From contig CAKZHC010000010.1 in assembly GCA_936920625.1 (NCBI GenBank), forward strand, positions 124,001-188,000: a stretch of DNA of 64,000 nt. The letters run 5' to 3'. The stretch comes from an uncultured Enterobacteriaceae bacterium. GTDB taxonomy: Bacteria; Pseudomonadota; Gammaproteobacteria; Enterobacterales; Enterobacteriaceae. Shown here one piece after another: positions 17,729 to 27,726 of this stretch (position 1 is the stretch's first letter; every line of letters starts with the position of its first letter). Under the pieces are notes generated by a model. It saw only the letters and a list, made by a program, of their open reading frames with translations. It had not been told where the DNA came from and searched no databases. Position numbers and translations under genes: made by a program.

Positions 17729-18567
17729 AATTAATAATCCAGTTCAGTGCAGTAATGGCGCGGGATTTTAACGCGACTCTGGCAAAAATTATACAAAAGT
17801 CTGCGGTCAGATTCCGGGCTGGTGTCTTTTTCTGTCTGAAGATGCTTTATAATTAGTTCTGCTATAAAACATTAGTCACACTCATCGTCTGACGATATCT
17901 CACCTCCTGACTCCACTCCCGGCTGTGGCAATCTTCTTAACCAGCTTTTAAATAATGGTATCAGAGGGGCTCGGGCGATACATCATATGGTTTTTTATGA
18001 ATATGAGTGGCAGGGTAAACAGGGTGCTATCTTATTCAGGGCTGCCCTATCCGCACCAATTAAATTGACATCAATGCGTTGCTGCTTATTTACAATAATA
18101 GGAAGAAATTATCTGCCTGGGACAAATCAGTCTGGCAGCAATCATCGTGATTATATAATGGTGAAGACATCAGGTCAAATAAACCAGGGCTGTAATTGTT
18201 TGGTATTATTAAATTATATCCAAGTGATCAATAGGTATATATTTAATATTCAGAGGGGATAAATCTATGACTAAATATATTCCATTATGGTAACATAAAT
18301 AATACTTGATGTGGGAGTTATTTTGCTATATAAAAGATTTCACATTTTATTATCTCTATCGGAGAAATATTATAAAAGAATGACATAACTTCATTTAATG
18401 AAAATACATATAAAAAATAATCAATTCAATGTAAAGCTGACAATTTTATTATTTTTTTGGTAAGTAATTATTTTGGCAATATATCTACTTATATATCCCG
18501 GAGGTTTTATATATTGATATCTGTTCGATTTGAAAGTATATCATTATTTTAAAATAAGAGGTATTTT
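17729..18567. other. AT-rich island flank without a supported gene
   Basis: Over 800 bases between rimO and the papain-like gene. From about 18200 it becomes strongly AT-rich. A 91-codon frame at 17987-18262 has no recognisable family, and no good ribosome-binding site was seen. Likely the flank of a foreign insertion. Confidence 0.4.
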
Positions 18568-19281
18568 ATGACAAGCGATTCAAATGCCATACTCAGATCA
18601 AGTGATCGTGACTCGTCACAGTCATATGTAAATGGTGATCCATCTTTAGGTTATCCACAAATTGTAATTAGGACTGATCTTCCGGCTAAGAAAACAGATC
18701 TGAATCCTATCATCAAAGCCTTAGATGAGGTTGCGGCTAATTATCCAGATGATAAAGAAAAACGAGGAATGGCAGTTTTAGAAAAATTAAATGATATGTT
18801 AGGCAGTAAATTAGGCCATTCGTGGATAATTATTTTTCACAGCAAAGCTGAAGACGATTACTCCAGTTATGCTTATCATGAAGGCTATGGCTATGTACAC
18901 AATGGTGATACGAGGGGGGAAACAAACGATACACCGGCAAGAGAGTTCACTTACCAGCGTATTTTGCCTATCAACCTGGCTAAAATCCCTATTTTAGAGA
19001 ACTGCACTATTCCATATCTGAATTTTAGCGCTGAAAAGATTGGTGAGATGTTGAAGACTGAGCCTGCACATGGGCGCAGCGGGGTGTATAATGGTTTAAC
19101 AAATTGCTCGTGGTTTGCAGGTCGGCTATGGTCTCGTGTCATGGAAACGGATCTGCCTTTTGTGCAAAAATTTGATGGCGCAGCTTATGCTGAACGTTGG
19201 GGGCTGGATATTCTTTATATTATACGTGGCATTGCTGAGCCGGGTATAATAGCTGAAAGCATTGCTGCAAAAAGCCATTAA
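18568..19281 (+). CDS. Hypothetical protein, possible permuted papain-like (NlpC/P60-superfamily) enzyme
   Basis: A 237-residue protein with no signal peptide, preceded by AAGAGG and a highly AT-rich upstream region. LGHSWIIIF (His84) followed about 95 residues later by LTNCSWFAGRLW (Cys180) has the His-then-Cys order of the circularly permuted papain-like fold (LRAT/YiiX-type, where NCxxF is typical). In such proteins the Cys is the nucleophile for hydrolysis or acyl transfer. The first 40 residues are polar and low in structure, as in some secreted effectors. A decayed second copy lies just downstream, and a tRNA gene closes the region, suggesting horizontal origin. Substrate and role unknown; the fold is an inference from motif order only. 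Confidence 0.6.
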   Translation: MTSDSNAILRSSDRDSSQSYVNGDPSLGYPQIVIRTDLPAKKTDLNPIIKALDEVAANYPDDKEKRGMAVLEKLNDMLGSKLGHSWIIIFHSKAEDDYSSYAYHEGYGYVHNGDTRGETNDTPAREFTYQRILPINLAKIPILENCTIPYLNFSAEKIGEMLKTEPAHGRSGVYNGLTNCSWFAGRLWSRVMETDLPFVQKFDGAAYAERWGLDILYIIRGIAEPGIIAESIAAKSH

Positions 19282-19427
19282 TAAATAATCTATTTCTCCC
19301 TCGCTATTACTGGCGGGGGACTACTGCCATGCCTTATCATGATCCAACTGTAGATTATCCATAAATTACAATAAAAGAGGTGCGACAAATTTATAAAAAT
19401 CAAATAATATATTGGGTTGTAGATTAA

Positions 19428-19630
19428 GCCACGCATGAATGATTATTGTTTACAGAAAAATTAATGATGACTATATCAGTAATGCCGATCATGAAGATTA
19501 CGATTCTGTACATAATGGTGATGCATGAGAAAAACAAACGATACCCGGGCAGAAAAATTTTTTATTGACGCATTCTACTTATTAATAAATCAGAAATCTC
19601 TTTTTTGGAAAATTATATTGTCTCACACCT
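19428..19630 (+). pseudogene. Degenerate second copy of the papain-like gene
   Basis: From GCCACGCATGAATGATTATT onward the bases track the internal part of the upstream gene (about 18815-19010). The translation keeps DDYISNADHEDYDSVHNGD, then in other frames ETNDTRAEKF and SEISFLENY, matching DDYSSYAYHEGYGYVHNGD, ETNDTPAREF and AKIPILENC. Stops and frameshifts make it non-coding. The N-terminal third and the Cys motif region are not recognisable. Confidence 0.75.
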
Positions 19631-19639
19631 GACTCACGT

Positions 19640-20843
19640 CACTGAACAGTACAGGGCGATAGCTCTCAGTTATACTGATGGGTTTATCAAATTCATTAAC
19701 CAATATTTTTCGCTGGACTAATAAAATTTATTAGTTTTTTATTAATCATATTGACCATCATCATGATATGTATGTCAGAATTGCTAACATAATTCATGAA
19801 ATCACCTTGTCTTATTAAATAAGATAAGTCATATCCGTAAGGATATGCTGGTGTAGAGATTTTTGGAGTGGTCCTTGGTATTTTTAAAATATTATCGACG
19901 CTTTGTTAAATAACGATGAAAGACATTACGGCGATAAATTTATTTATGCCGAAGCTTTTGCTGAACTTCAGCATGGTGCGCAGGCAGATATAGGTTTTAT
20001 CTGTACCAGTTTCTGGCTCTATTAGGAATCATGGCTATCGAGTGATAAAGAAGGGTGTTCGGTTGCGTAGCTCAGTCAGTAAGCTTTTCAGGCAGGGTTT
20101 AGTCTGCAAGAATTTGTGGATTAACTGGTGCAGGTCCTGTTGTCCCTGCGAAAGATAAAATACTCTGTGCTACCAAATGGCCATTTTACTTTGTTAGTTT
20201 TCCTGACAGGCGAACAAATCACAGACGAAAAATATGCATCCAGTTGGTGGGCAAGACCAGATTTAATAAGGAGTTTTGTGATAGTCTCCGCAGGCTTTAC
20301 AGGTTATCCAGACTATGTTGCCTGAGAATTTAGGTACAGGCTGGTTTTGGCAACGTTATTTTCCAATGCTGCATGAAGAAGACAGCAGGTACTGTCTTTT
20401 TCGGCGTTCTGTTGTTTATATCAGTCAATAAGTTACTATTGTCAACGTATCAACAGAAGAAACCGTAACCTTGTTTAGCAAAATAGGCTGTGAGTTTGCC
20501 GAAATCTTCATACCATTAAACAGATGAACCTGTAAGCTAGCGCAGGGGGCAATACCACGTTTGGGCATCAGCTCCATGAGCAGATTGTCTTCGTTACGGT
20601 AGTTAAAACTAGAATTACCATGGGCATCAGGCTGTTGTGGCAGCCCTATCAGGGCAGTCTTCTAATTCCAGAAGGTTGGATAGTGGGAGTAATAGACTGC
20701 GCGCGCGCCAAAGAATTTTTTATTGCGGTTTTGCATGCTGTTTATGCAGGCATCATTAGACAGTTAGTGTGTGTTGTCTGGTGAAGTATTCTGAACGGGC
20801 GTTTAGCAAGCCGAACGGTGATTTGAATAACCACCTGATTTAA
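19640..20843. other. Decayed accessory region before tRNA-Asn
   Basis: No intact gene. Plus-strand pieces around 19910-20325 (for example FIYAEAFAELQHGAQADIGF and, at 20128-20325, LPNGHFTLLVFLTGEQITDE) look protein-like but are cut by several stops. On the minus strand about 75 open codons (20650 to 20428) read LPQQPDAHGNSSFNYRNED, then LLMELMPKRGIAPCASLQVH, without a start codon. No family is recognised for either. Confidence 0.4.
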
Positions 20844-20919
20844 TGGCTCCTCTGACTGGGCTCGAACCAGTGACACACGGATTAACAGTCCGCCGTTCTA
20901 CCAACTGAACTACAGAGGA
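20844..20919 (-). tRNA. tRNA-Asn (GUU)
   Basis: The minus strand reads TCCTCTGTAGTTCAGTTGG through the anticodon loop CTGTTAATC (anticodon GTT) to the T-loop GTTCGAGCC and ends GAGGAGCCA. It is 76 nt with an encoded CCA. The cloverleaf arms pair, including acceptor TCCTCTG/CAGAGGA. The decayed AT-rich island adjoins its 3' end, the usual side for tRNA-site integration. Confidence 0.97.
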
Positions 20920-21265
20920 ATCGTCTCAACGGAGCGCATCATAACTAGGGCGATAGCTTTTGTCAAAGGCTGATAATCACTTTTTTGTCTGACTTACTCT
21001 CTGGTGCTCTGTTAATGAGCAATGTGGCCAGCTGTGCTTAAAATTGCAGTTTTTTTTGGCGTTATTTATAGCGGGAGTGTAAGCCGGTACAGGGAATGAT
21101 CCATTGTTGCAAATCTGGTTTGTGACAGCAGCTGATATCGGGTTGAAACATTTCCATTTCGCAATAGAATTTCTCTCTCGTGACGGCGAGTATGGCCGTC
21201 AGGGGAAGTTAATATTATATGATGACATTTTTCGACGGAGCGCTGAGATGGAGTGGAAAGGTTTA

Positions 21266-22075
21266 ATGATGAATGCTGCTGAACTGGAGGCGGTTAATAC
21301 CCTTTGTCAGTGGCTGGGAGTGAATGACTGGCAGGAGGACAGACACTTTGATGCTATTGTGCTGGCAGGCAATTTCGCTATGCCTACTCTGGAAATGGCT
21401 TTTCTCACCGCACAAAAAAGCGGCAAACCTCTCTGGATGACGGGGGGAGTCGGTCATGGTACTCGTTTTCTTATTCAGGCTGTCAGGCAGCATCCGCGCT
21501 ATGCCCACCTTGACGTCAGTAACTGCTCTGAGGCGGAAATATTCGCCGCTATGGCCAGCTGCTGGCAGATTCCGGCTTCACAATACGTCCTTGAGTCTCA
21601 CTCAACTAACACCGGGGAGAATGCCATATTCACGCTGAATCTGATGGCCAGTCATCGTGCCTTTCCTCGTAATATTCTGTTGATGCAGGATCCTCTGTTA
21701 CAGAGGCGCACCGGTGAGACCTTTCGCTACGTCTGGCGTCATGTTAAATCTCAGGTCCGTTTTATCAACTGGCCGGGCTGGTTACCATGCTTTTACGCTC
21801 AGGGGAGCGGAATTAGGTTGCAGGAGTATCTCCCACCCTGGGATGCCGGGTATTTTCTCGATTTGATGATGGGAGAGATTCCCCGGCTGCGTAATGACAG
21901 TTACGGCTATGGTCCGCGGGGCAAAGGGTTTATCGGCGAGGTGGCTATTCCAGATAACGTAGAGTGTGCCTGGCAGCGGCTCTGCCAGCGGGGCTTGGGC
22001 TGCGGGCGGCTGCTAGCGGCGAACAGCATCAGCTCTGAAGCACTGACGTCTTTTGGGAATAAAAGTAATCAATAA
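21266..22075 (+). CDS. ydcF: YdcF-like DUF218 protein
   Basis: A 269-residue protein (E. coli YdcF: 266) of the DUF218 family, a Rossmann-like fold reported to bind S-adenosylmethionine; its physiological role is unknown. Characteristic segments are DAIVLAGNFAMPTLEMA, PLWMTGGVGHGT, ESHSTNTGENAIFTL, MQDPLLQRRTGETFR, and GEIPRLRNDSYGYGPRGKGF near the C-terminus. The start at ATG 21266 or 21269 follows AAAGG and matches the N-terminus of YdcF; an upstream in-frame extension to 21104 is not conserved. Intact and isolated. Confidence 0.88.
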   Translation: MMNAAELEAVNTLCQWLGVNDWQEDRHFDAIVLAGNFAMPTLEMAFLTAQKSGKPLWMTGGVGHGTRFLIQAVRQHPRYAHLDVSNCSEAEIFAAMASCWQIPASQYVLESHSTNTGENAIFTLNLMASHRAFPRNILLMQDPLLQRRTGETFRYVWRHVKSQVRFINWPGWLPCFYAQGSGIRLQEYLPPWDAGYFLDLMMGEIPRLRNDSYGYGPRGKGFIGEVAIPDNVECAWQRLCQRGLGCGRLLAANSISSEALTSFGNKSNQ

Positions 22076-22235
22076 CGATTATTACGTGATGATGACAGAC
22101 TCTCCTTTTTGCACTGGAATCTATATTGCTCCCGGTAGCAGGCTGGATAGGTATCTGTACGCAGCGCATATACTGGTTAATCAGGTGCCTGTTACTGGAA
22201 GCATCTTGGTGATTGCAACAGAGATAGTACCCGTG

Positions 22236-22724
22236 CTAATCAATTTGGTCATACCTGATGTTTATGGCAGAGTGTGCCCCCGGCGTTATTAATCTGTGCA
22301 CAACTATGCCGGGCTGCTTTAGGCTGAGGGGGGTAATGATATTGCGGTTTTTGCAGAGCAGAACAAAGAGATCGGGAATAATAAACAGAGAAAAAACCAG
22401 CCATCCGGTAATAATAATTTTAGCCGCACTTATTTTTCTTTTTTCCCGCAAAAAATAGATAAACCATAGCACCGGGCAGTAAATAGCCAGACTGAACAGT
22501 ACATAAGCAATACTCCGCAGATATATTAAAGATATTAGGACGACAAACAATATGAGGATAAGGATAGGAATCTCAACACAGAAAAGAACATATCTGCTTC
22601 TTCTGCGTTGCTGCTGATTATAACATTTCCGTATCGCTACAGGGGCAATAATCATCCAGGAAACGAAGAATGACGCCAGAATAACCGCTGCTGATATCAG
22701 AAATTCATCTATAAAAAAATGCAT
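22236..22724 (-). CDS. Putative four-helix inner-membrane protein
   Basis: A 162-residue frame with AAGGATTTGT before the ATG and about four hydrophobic segments (near residues 7-27, 47-70, 72-92 and 104-124), separated by basic loops (RKCYNQQQRRRSR, REKRKISAAK), consistent with a cytoplasmic-loop-positive topology. No family is recognised. The regular hydrophobic pattern and good ribosome-binding site favour a real gene. Confidence 0.5.
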   Translation of the reverse strand: MHFFIDEFLISAAVILASFFVSWMIIAPVAIRKCYNQQQRRRSRYVLFCVEIPILILILFVVLISLIYLRSIAYVLFSLAIYCPVLWFIYFLREKRKISAAKIIITGWLVFSLFIIPDLFVLLCKNRNIITPLSLKQPGIVVHRLITPGAHSAINIRYDQID

Positions 22725-24115
22725 ACAAATCCTTATGTTCGCTTAACTGAGTGATCCCTTTTTATCAGATGTTACTCTGTTTTATGCTGTGTGCAATATG
22801 CCGGAGGGCTTGTATGAATCATTCTCTCAGCCCGAGACCATTTTTCAGTATTATAGTATTACAGCAGTTTAAAAAATATCTGTATTTGTAGTGTTAACAG
22901 AAAAAAATAACACTGAAGGCAGGGTTAATTAATGTTAATAAACAATATATCATGCCAAAGTTAGTAACTAGAAGTAACAGTTTGTTGCCGGCGTTTTTCT
23001 GTTATCGAATCTGTGTACTGACAAAAATAGCTGAATTTTCTGTGACCTGGCCGGCTGGACTGAATGACCTGTGTTTGAATAATAAATATGAACAGATGGC
23101 ATGTCACAATTTCCGGCCAGCCAGCCCTCAGTTATTAATCTGATCAGATCACGCTAAAAAGGTTAGCTTACAAAAAAATGGTTTTTCCTACCAGGCAAAA
23201 GAGGGCCGGAGTTTTGATGACGAAATACCGGGGGTGTGGAGTTTGTACCCGGTATTATTAACTATGGTGAATGTAGTCGATAATTCGCACTGATCATTTT
23301 TTCAGGTATTATCATAAGACATATTCCAGTTATATATGTGTGTAAAACATGATTTTAGTTTTTTTAGTTAAGGAAAATATCAGGAATTAAAATTTTACCA
23401 TGGAATATATTGTAACTATAAAAGTTACTTATTTCATCTGCGAAGATATGATATATCTCTTAAAGACAGCTATACAGCGAACATAAAATCATATTTAAAT
23501 TTCCATTTCAAACGACTTTACCTGTTCCAAGCTTTCATTTTCTGTGAGATTAATCATAAATAGGTTAACAGTTCGGGCGATTTGCAAACTGATTACTATT
23601 GAAACTATTAAATAAAATTTATATTATCGGTTCAGGTTAATCTAACTTTTCAATTTTTAGTGTTTTCTGGCACGGCCTCAGTTTTAGGTCAGTCATTAAG
23701 CGTTAAATAATTTATTTCATTAAAATGCCACATAGATCCCACTTTGCGCCTGCTGAGATGGCTGATGCTAGAGCTATGTCAAATTTTTGTCAATTCAGGA
23801 TTTTAAACCGAATATTTCAGTGTTTTCATTCTTCAGAAAATAAGTTTCATATTTTATGGAAAAAGATGGCTGGTTTACAGAGTAAATGTAATGAAAGCTG
23901 ATCTGAGACAATTCATGTTGGTGCAGGCAGATATTGCGGGCAATGCAGAATTGCTGCTGTGGATAGCCAATTTTTACAGGAGGATTTATCACATACATTT
24001 CTCTGCTGTCTTCTCGCTTTCAAGCATACCCAGTCTGAAATGGTGAGGAGGGAAACATTTCATTTTGATTGACTAACCTGGGTGTATATGGACTCACAAA
24101 TTGATACAGGGCTTG
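22725..24115. other. 1.4-kb AT-rich gap
   Basis: No supported gene on either strand; short frames at 22952-23143 and 23795-23998 have no recognisable family or ribosome-binding site. The right end should contain the promoter of the sugar ABC operon. Probably a graveyard of lost genes. Confidence 0.4.
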
Positions 24116-24118
24116 ATG

Positions 24119-25159
24119 ATGAACGTAAAAAAAATGCTATCCGCGCTTTTGCTTATTTGCCTGTTGCCCGCCGTGGGGCTAGCTAAAGATACCCATGTGG
24201 GAATCTCCATGGCACTGTTTGATGACAACTTCCTGACGATTTTGCGTACTGCAATGCAAAAGGAGATGAAAAAAGAGGGTATCCGGGGACAGATTGAAGA
24301 CGCTAAAGGAGATGTTTCTCAACAGTTGCAGCAGGTACAAAATTTTATCGGCCAGGGCGTTGATGTGATTGTTGTCAATCCTGTTGATACTAATGCAGTG
24401 AAACCAATTATTGACCAGGCTACCAAAGCAGGTATTCCCTTGGTTTTTGTCAATCGTAAGCCCCAGATCACACTCGGTACGAATATGGCCTATGTTGGCT
24501 CTGATTCTGAACAGGCGGGACGTTTGCAAATGGAAGCACTAGCGAAGGCGATGAACTATAAAGGTAATGTGGCCATTTTGCTTGGAGATTTAGCGAATGA
24601 ATCAACCCGCGAACGTACCAAAGGTGTAAAGGCGGTCATCGCCAGTTATCCCGATATCAAGATTGTTGAGGAACAAACCGCCAAATTTATGCGTAATGAT
24701 GCAGTGGATGCGGTCAGTAACTGGCTAACAGCGGGCAGGAATATTAACGCGATAGCTTCTAATAATGATGAGATGGCGATCGGTGCTATTCAGGCTCTGG
24801 GAAAGAATAGTGATGGTGTTTTGGTGGCTGGCGTTGATGGCACGCCCGACGCATTGCAGATGATTAAAAATGGCAGGATGGTTGCCAGTGTATTCCAGGA
24901 TGCTGACGGTCAGGGTAAGGCTACAATAGAAATTGCTTTGAAGCTCGCTCATGGTGAAACCACAGAGCCGGTTGCCAGCCAGTTGGTTAGCGGTAAGACT
25001 TCAAAATTGGGTACCGGAAAACTGGATCGTGGTGAGGGTTCAATAGCAACTGCGAAAAAGCTGGCTGATGGTAAACAGAACGACAGGATGGTCAGTATAC
25101 CCTTCCAGTTGATTACTCAGGAAAACTACCAGCAATTTATTAATCAGAATAAGAAATAA
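24119..25159 (+). CDS. Periplasmic sugar-binding protein of a CUT2 ABC transporter
   Basis: A ribose/inositol-type periplasmic receptor of 346 residues from ATG 24119 (an adjacent ATG lies at 24116; AGGG lies upstream). The signal peptide MNVKKMLSALLLICLLPAVGLA precedes KDTHVGISM. Family hallmarks are QQLQQVQNFIGQGVDVIVVN, NPVDTNAV, IPLVFVNRKP, YVGSDSEQAGRLQ, NDEMAIGAIQAL and VAGVDGTPDAL. It is followed by the ATPase and permease, a full CUT2 set. The ligand cannot be fixed; FVNRKP and the overall pattern suggest a ribose- or myo-inositol-like substrate. Confidence 0.9.
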   Translation: MNVKKMLSALLLICLLPAVGLAKDTHVGISMALFDDNFLTILRTAMQKEMKKEGIRGQIEDAKGDVSQQLQQVQNFIGQGVDVIVVNPVDTNAVKPIIDQATKAGIPLVFVNRKPQITLGTNMAYVGSDSEQAGRLQMEALAKAMNYKGNVAILLGDLANESTRERTKGVKAVIASYPDIKIVEEQTAKFMRNDAVDAVSNWLTAGRNINAIASNNDEMAIGAIQALGKNSDGVLVAGVDGTPDALQMIKNGRMVASVFQDADGQGKATIEIALKLAHGETTEPVASQLVSGKTSKLGTGKLDRGEGSIATAKKLADGKQNDRMVSIPFQLITQENYQQFINQNKK

Positions 25160-25187
25160 CCGACGGTTGGGTGAACGGAGGTGAAGT

Positions 25188-26672
25188 ATGACCGCATTTG
25201 CTCTTGAGGCGGAAGGTATCAGTAAGTATTTCCCCGGAGTTAAAGCACTTGATAATGTGTCGCTGGGGATAAAGCCTGGCTCAGTTCACGCGTTGATGGG
25301 CGAAAATGGTGCAGGTAAATCAACTCTGATGAAATGCCTGATTGGTATTTATCGCCCTGATGAAGGCGTGATTAGGGTTAAAGGGAAACCAGTGCAGTTT
25401 CACGATACTATGGATGCCCTTCGTTCCGGTATTTCGATGATCCATCAGGAGCTCAACCTGGTGCCGCAGATGAGTGTGGCGGAGAACATCTGGCTTGGTC
25501 GTGAGCCGATAAGAATGGGTTTTGTGGACGAAGGTAAGCTCCGTAATCAAACCCGAGAATTATTGGAAAAACTTAGGATCCGTGTTGAACCTGATACTCT
25601 GGTGGGCGAGCTAAGTATTGCTACGCAGCAGATGATAGAAATTGCAAAAGCAGTCTCCTGGAACGCTGACGTGGTCATTATGGACGAGCCTACATCGGCG
25701 CTGACAGAGACAGAGGTGGACCACCTGTTTACTATCATCCGCGATCTGCGGTCCCAGGGTAAAGCTATTATCTATATCAGCCATAAAATGGATGAGATCT
25801 TCTCCATCACTGATGAAATAAGCGTTTTCCGTGATGGCAGTTGGATCGCCAGCGACGCCACCTCTACTTACACACGTCAATCGCTAATTACCCAGATGGT
25901 TGGGCGAGAGCTGACACAATTGTTTCCAAAAGTTAACAATGAAATTGGTAAGGAAGTGTTGACGGTGCGTAACCTGACACGCAACGGAGTATTTGAGAAC
26001 ATTAGCTTTGGGTTAAGGCGGGGTGAAATCCTCGGTGTTGCTGGTCTGGTCGGTGCCGGGCGTAGCGAAGTGATGGAGAGCCTGTTTGGTATGACTCCTC
26101 ATGATAGTGGAGAAATTCTAATCGACGGAATGCTCGCTGAGATAGATGCTCCTGCTACAGCGATTGAAAAAGGGTTAGCTTTTCTGACTGAAGACCGTAA
26201 GAAGTCAGGTTTGTTTCTGGTGTTGTCTGTGCTGGAAAACATGAGCATTGTTAACATGGAACAATATAGTAATAAGGGAGGATTTATCAGCCACGTTAAA
26301 ATGGCACAGGATTGTTTGCAGCAGATCCACCGTCTGAATATTAAAACTCCAACAATGGATCAAATAATTAATAATCTGAGCGGAGGCAATCAGCAGAAGG
26401 TACTGATTGCCCGCTGGTTACTGGCACAACCAAAAATATTAATACTTGATGAGCCAACGCGGGGTATTGATGTAGGAGCCAAGGCGGAAATTTATCGCCT
26501 AATAAGTGAACTGGCAAGTCGTGGTGTTGCCATCATTATGGTTTCTTCAGAACTGCCAGAAATACTGGGCATGAGCGACAGAGTTATGGTCATGCATGGT
26601 GGACGTATCACCGGTATTTTGAATCAGCAGGAGGCCTCTCAGGAAAAGATTTTATCACTGGCATCAGAGTGA
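25188..26672 (+). CDS. CUT2-family sugar ABC transporter ATPase (two nucleotide-binding domains)
   Basis: A 494-residue duplicated ATPase of the RbsA/MglA/inositol type that energises uptake. Domain 1 has Walker A GENGAGKST (about residues 38-46) and Walker B VVIMDEPTSAL. Domain 2 has the signature LSGGNQQKV and Walker B ILILDEPTRGIDVGAK; its Walker A-like loop is GLVGAGRSE, the degenerate form usual in this family. The start follows GGAGGTGAAGT. It lies 28 bases after the binding-protein gene and 16 before the permease. Intact. Confidence 0.93.
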   Translation: MTAFALEAEGISKYFPGVKALDNVSLGIKPGSVHALMGENGAGKSTLMKCLIGIYRPDEGVIRVKGKPVQFHDTMDALRSGISMIHQELNLVPQMSVAENIWLGREPIRMGFVDEGKLRNQTRELLEKLRIRVEPDTLVGELSIATQQMIEIAKAVSWNADVVIMDEPTSALTETEVDHLFTIIRDLRSQGKAIIYISHKMDEIFSITDEISVFRDGSWIASDATSTYTRQSLITQMVGRELTQLFPKVNNEIGKEVLTVRNLTRNGVFENISFGLRRGEILGVAGLVGAGRSEVMESLFGMTPHDSGEILIDGMLAEIDAPATAIEKGLAFLTEDRKKSGLFLVLSVLENMSIVNMEQYSNKGGFISHVKMAQDCLQQIHRLNIKTPTMDQIINNLSGGNQQKVLIARWLLAQPKILILDEPTRGIDVGAKAEIYRLISELASRGVAIIMVSSELPEILGMSDRVMVMHGGRITGILNQQEASQEKILSLASE

Positions 26673-26688
26673 GTTACGAGGGAAAACG

Positions 26689-27726
26689 ATGAGTAGTGAT
26701 GTAAAAGTGAGTATCCAGCCCCCCCCGCAACAATGTCCTGCGCTGCATAGTAAATTGAAATACAAGTTGCCAAAAGATACTGGTATTTTTCTGGTAATGA
26801 TGGCTATAGCGCTAGTGTTCGAAGCAGCAGGCTGGTATGTGCGCGATCAATCCTTTTTATTAAATACTAACCGACTAATATTAATTGTTCTACAGGTGGC
26901 AATTATTGGCATTATTGCTGTTGGGGTAACTCAGGTAATTATTACTACGGGTATAGACCTCTCATCAGGATCAGTCATTGCCCTGACCGCAGTAGTGGCA
27001 GCCAGTCTGGCGCAAACGTCAGACAGCCTCTCGCCGGTGTATCCTGCTCTGGTAGATTTGCCCGCTGTGATTCCGGTCGTGGCGGGGGTCGCTGTTGGCC
27101 TCATCTGCGGAATTATTAATGGCACGCTGGTTACCCGAACAGGTATACCACCTTTTATTGCAACGCTTGGCATGATGGTGTCAGCGCGTGGGCTGGCGCA
27201 GTACTACACCCATGGTAATCCAATTAGCTTCCTTTCTGACGGTTTTACAGCGATTGGGCAGGGTGCCATGCCAGTCATCATTTTTCTGGTGGTGGCGGCA
27301 TTGTTTCATATTGCGCTACGACATACTCGTTACGGCAAATATGTTTATGCCATCGGTGGCAATATGATCTCTGCCCGTGTATCGGGAATCAATGTTAATA
27401 AGTATCTGATCATTGTCTACACCATAGCGGGTGGTTTGTCAGGGCTGGCCGGTGTAGTGCTGGCAGCACGTGTCAGCTCAGGTCAGTCGAGTATGGGTAT
27501 GGCTTATGAGTTAGATGCCATTGCTGCGGCGGTAATTGGTGGCAGTAGTCTCCGGGGCGGTGTGGGACGAATTACTGGTACGCTGATTGGTGCAGTGATC
27601 CTTGGCTTAATAAAGAGTGGTTTTACCTTTGTTGGTGTTGATGCATATTTACAGGACATTATTAAAGGCATCATCATTATCAGCGCTGTTTCAATAGATA
27701 TGTATCGCAATCGCAAAAAGCAGTAA
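26689..27726 (+). CDS. CUT2-family sugar ABC transporter permease
   Basis: A 345-residue inner-membrane permease of the RbsC family with 8-10 hydrophobic helices. Typical motifs are TTGIDLSSGSVIALTAVVAA, IINGTLVTRTGIPPFIATLG, RHTRYGKYVYAIGGN, ARVSGINVNKY, AYELDAIAAAVIGGSSLRGG and GTLIGAVILGLIKSGF. It is last in a binding protein-ATPase-permease operon and is followed by a hairpin terminator. No catabolic genes for the sugar are adjacent. Intact. Confidence 0.93.
   Translation: MSSDVKVSIQPPPQQCPALHSKLKYKLPKDTGIFLVMMAIALVFEAAGWYVRDQSFLLNTNRLILIVLQVAIIGIIAVGVTQVIITTGIDLSSGSVIALTAVVAASLAQTSDSLSPVYPALVDLPAVIPVVAGVAVGLICGIINGTLVTRTGIPPFIATLGMMVSARGLAQYYTHGNPISFLSDGFTAIGQGAMPVIIFLVVAALFHIALRHTRYGKYVYAIGGNMISARVSGINVNKYLIIVYTIAGGLSGLAGVVLAARVSSGQSSMGMAYELDAIAAAVIGGSSLRGGVGRITGTLIGAVILGLIKSGFTFVGVDAYLQDIIKGIIIISAVSIDMYRNRKKQ

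Noticed and set aside
17987..18262. 91-codon plus-strand open frame
   Set aside because: No recognisable family, no clear ribosome-binding site and composition like the surrounding non-coding DNA.
22952..23143. 63-codon frame in the 1.4-kb gap
   Set aside because: No ribosome-binding site or family; expected by chance in this length of DNA.
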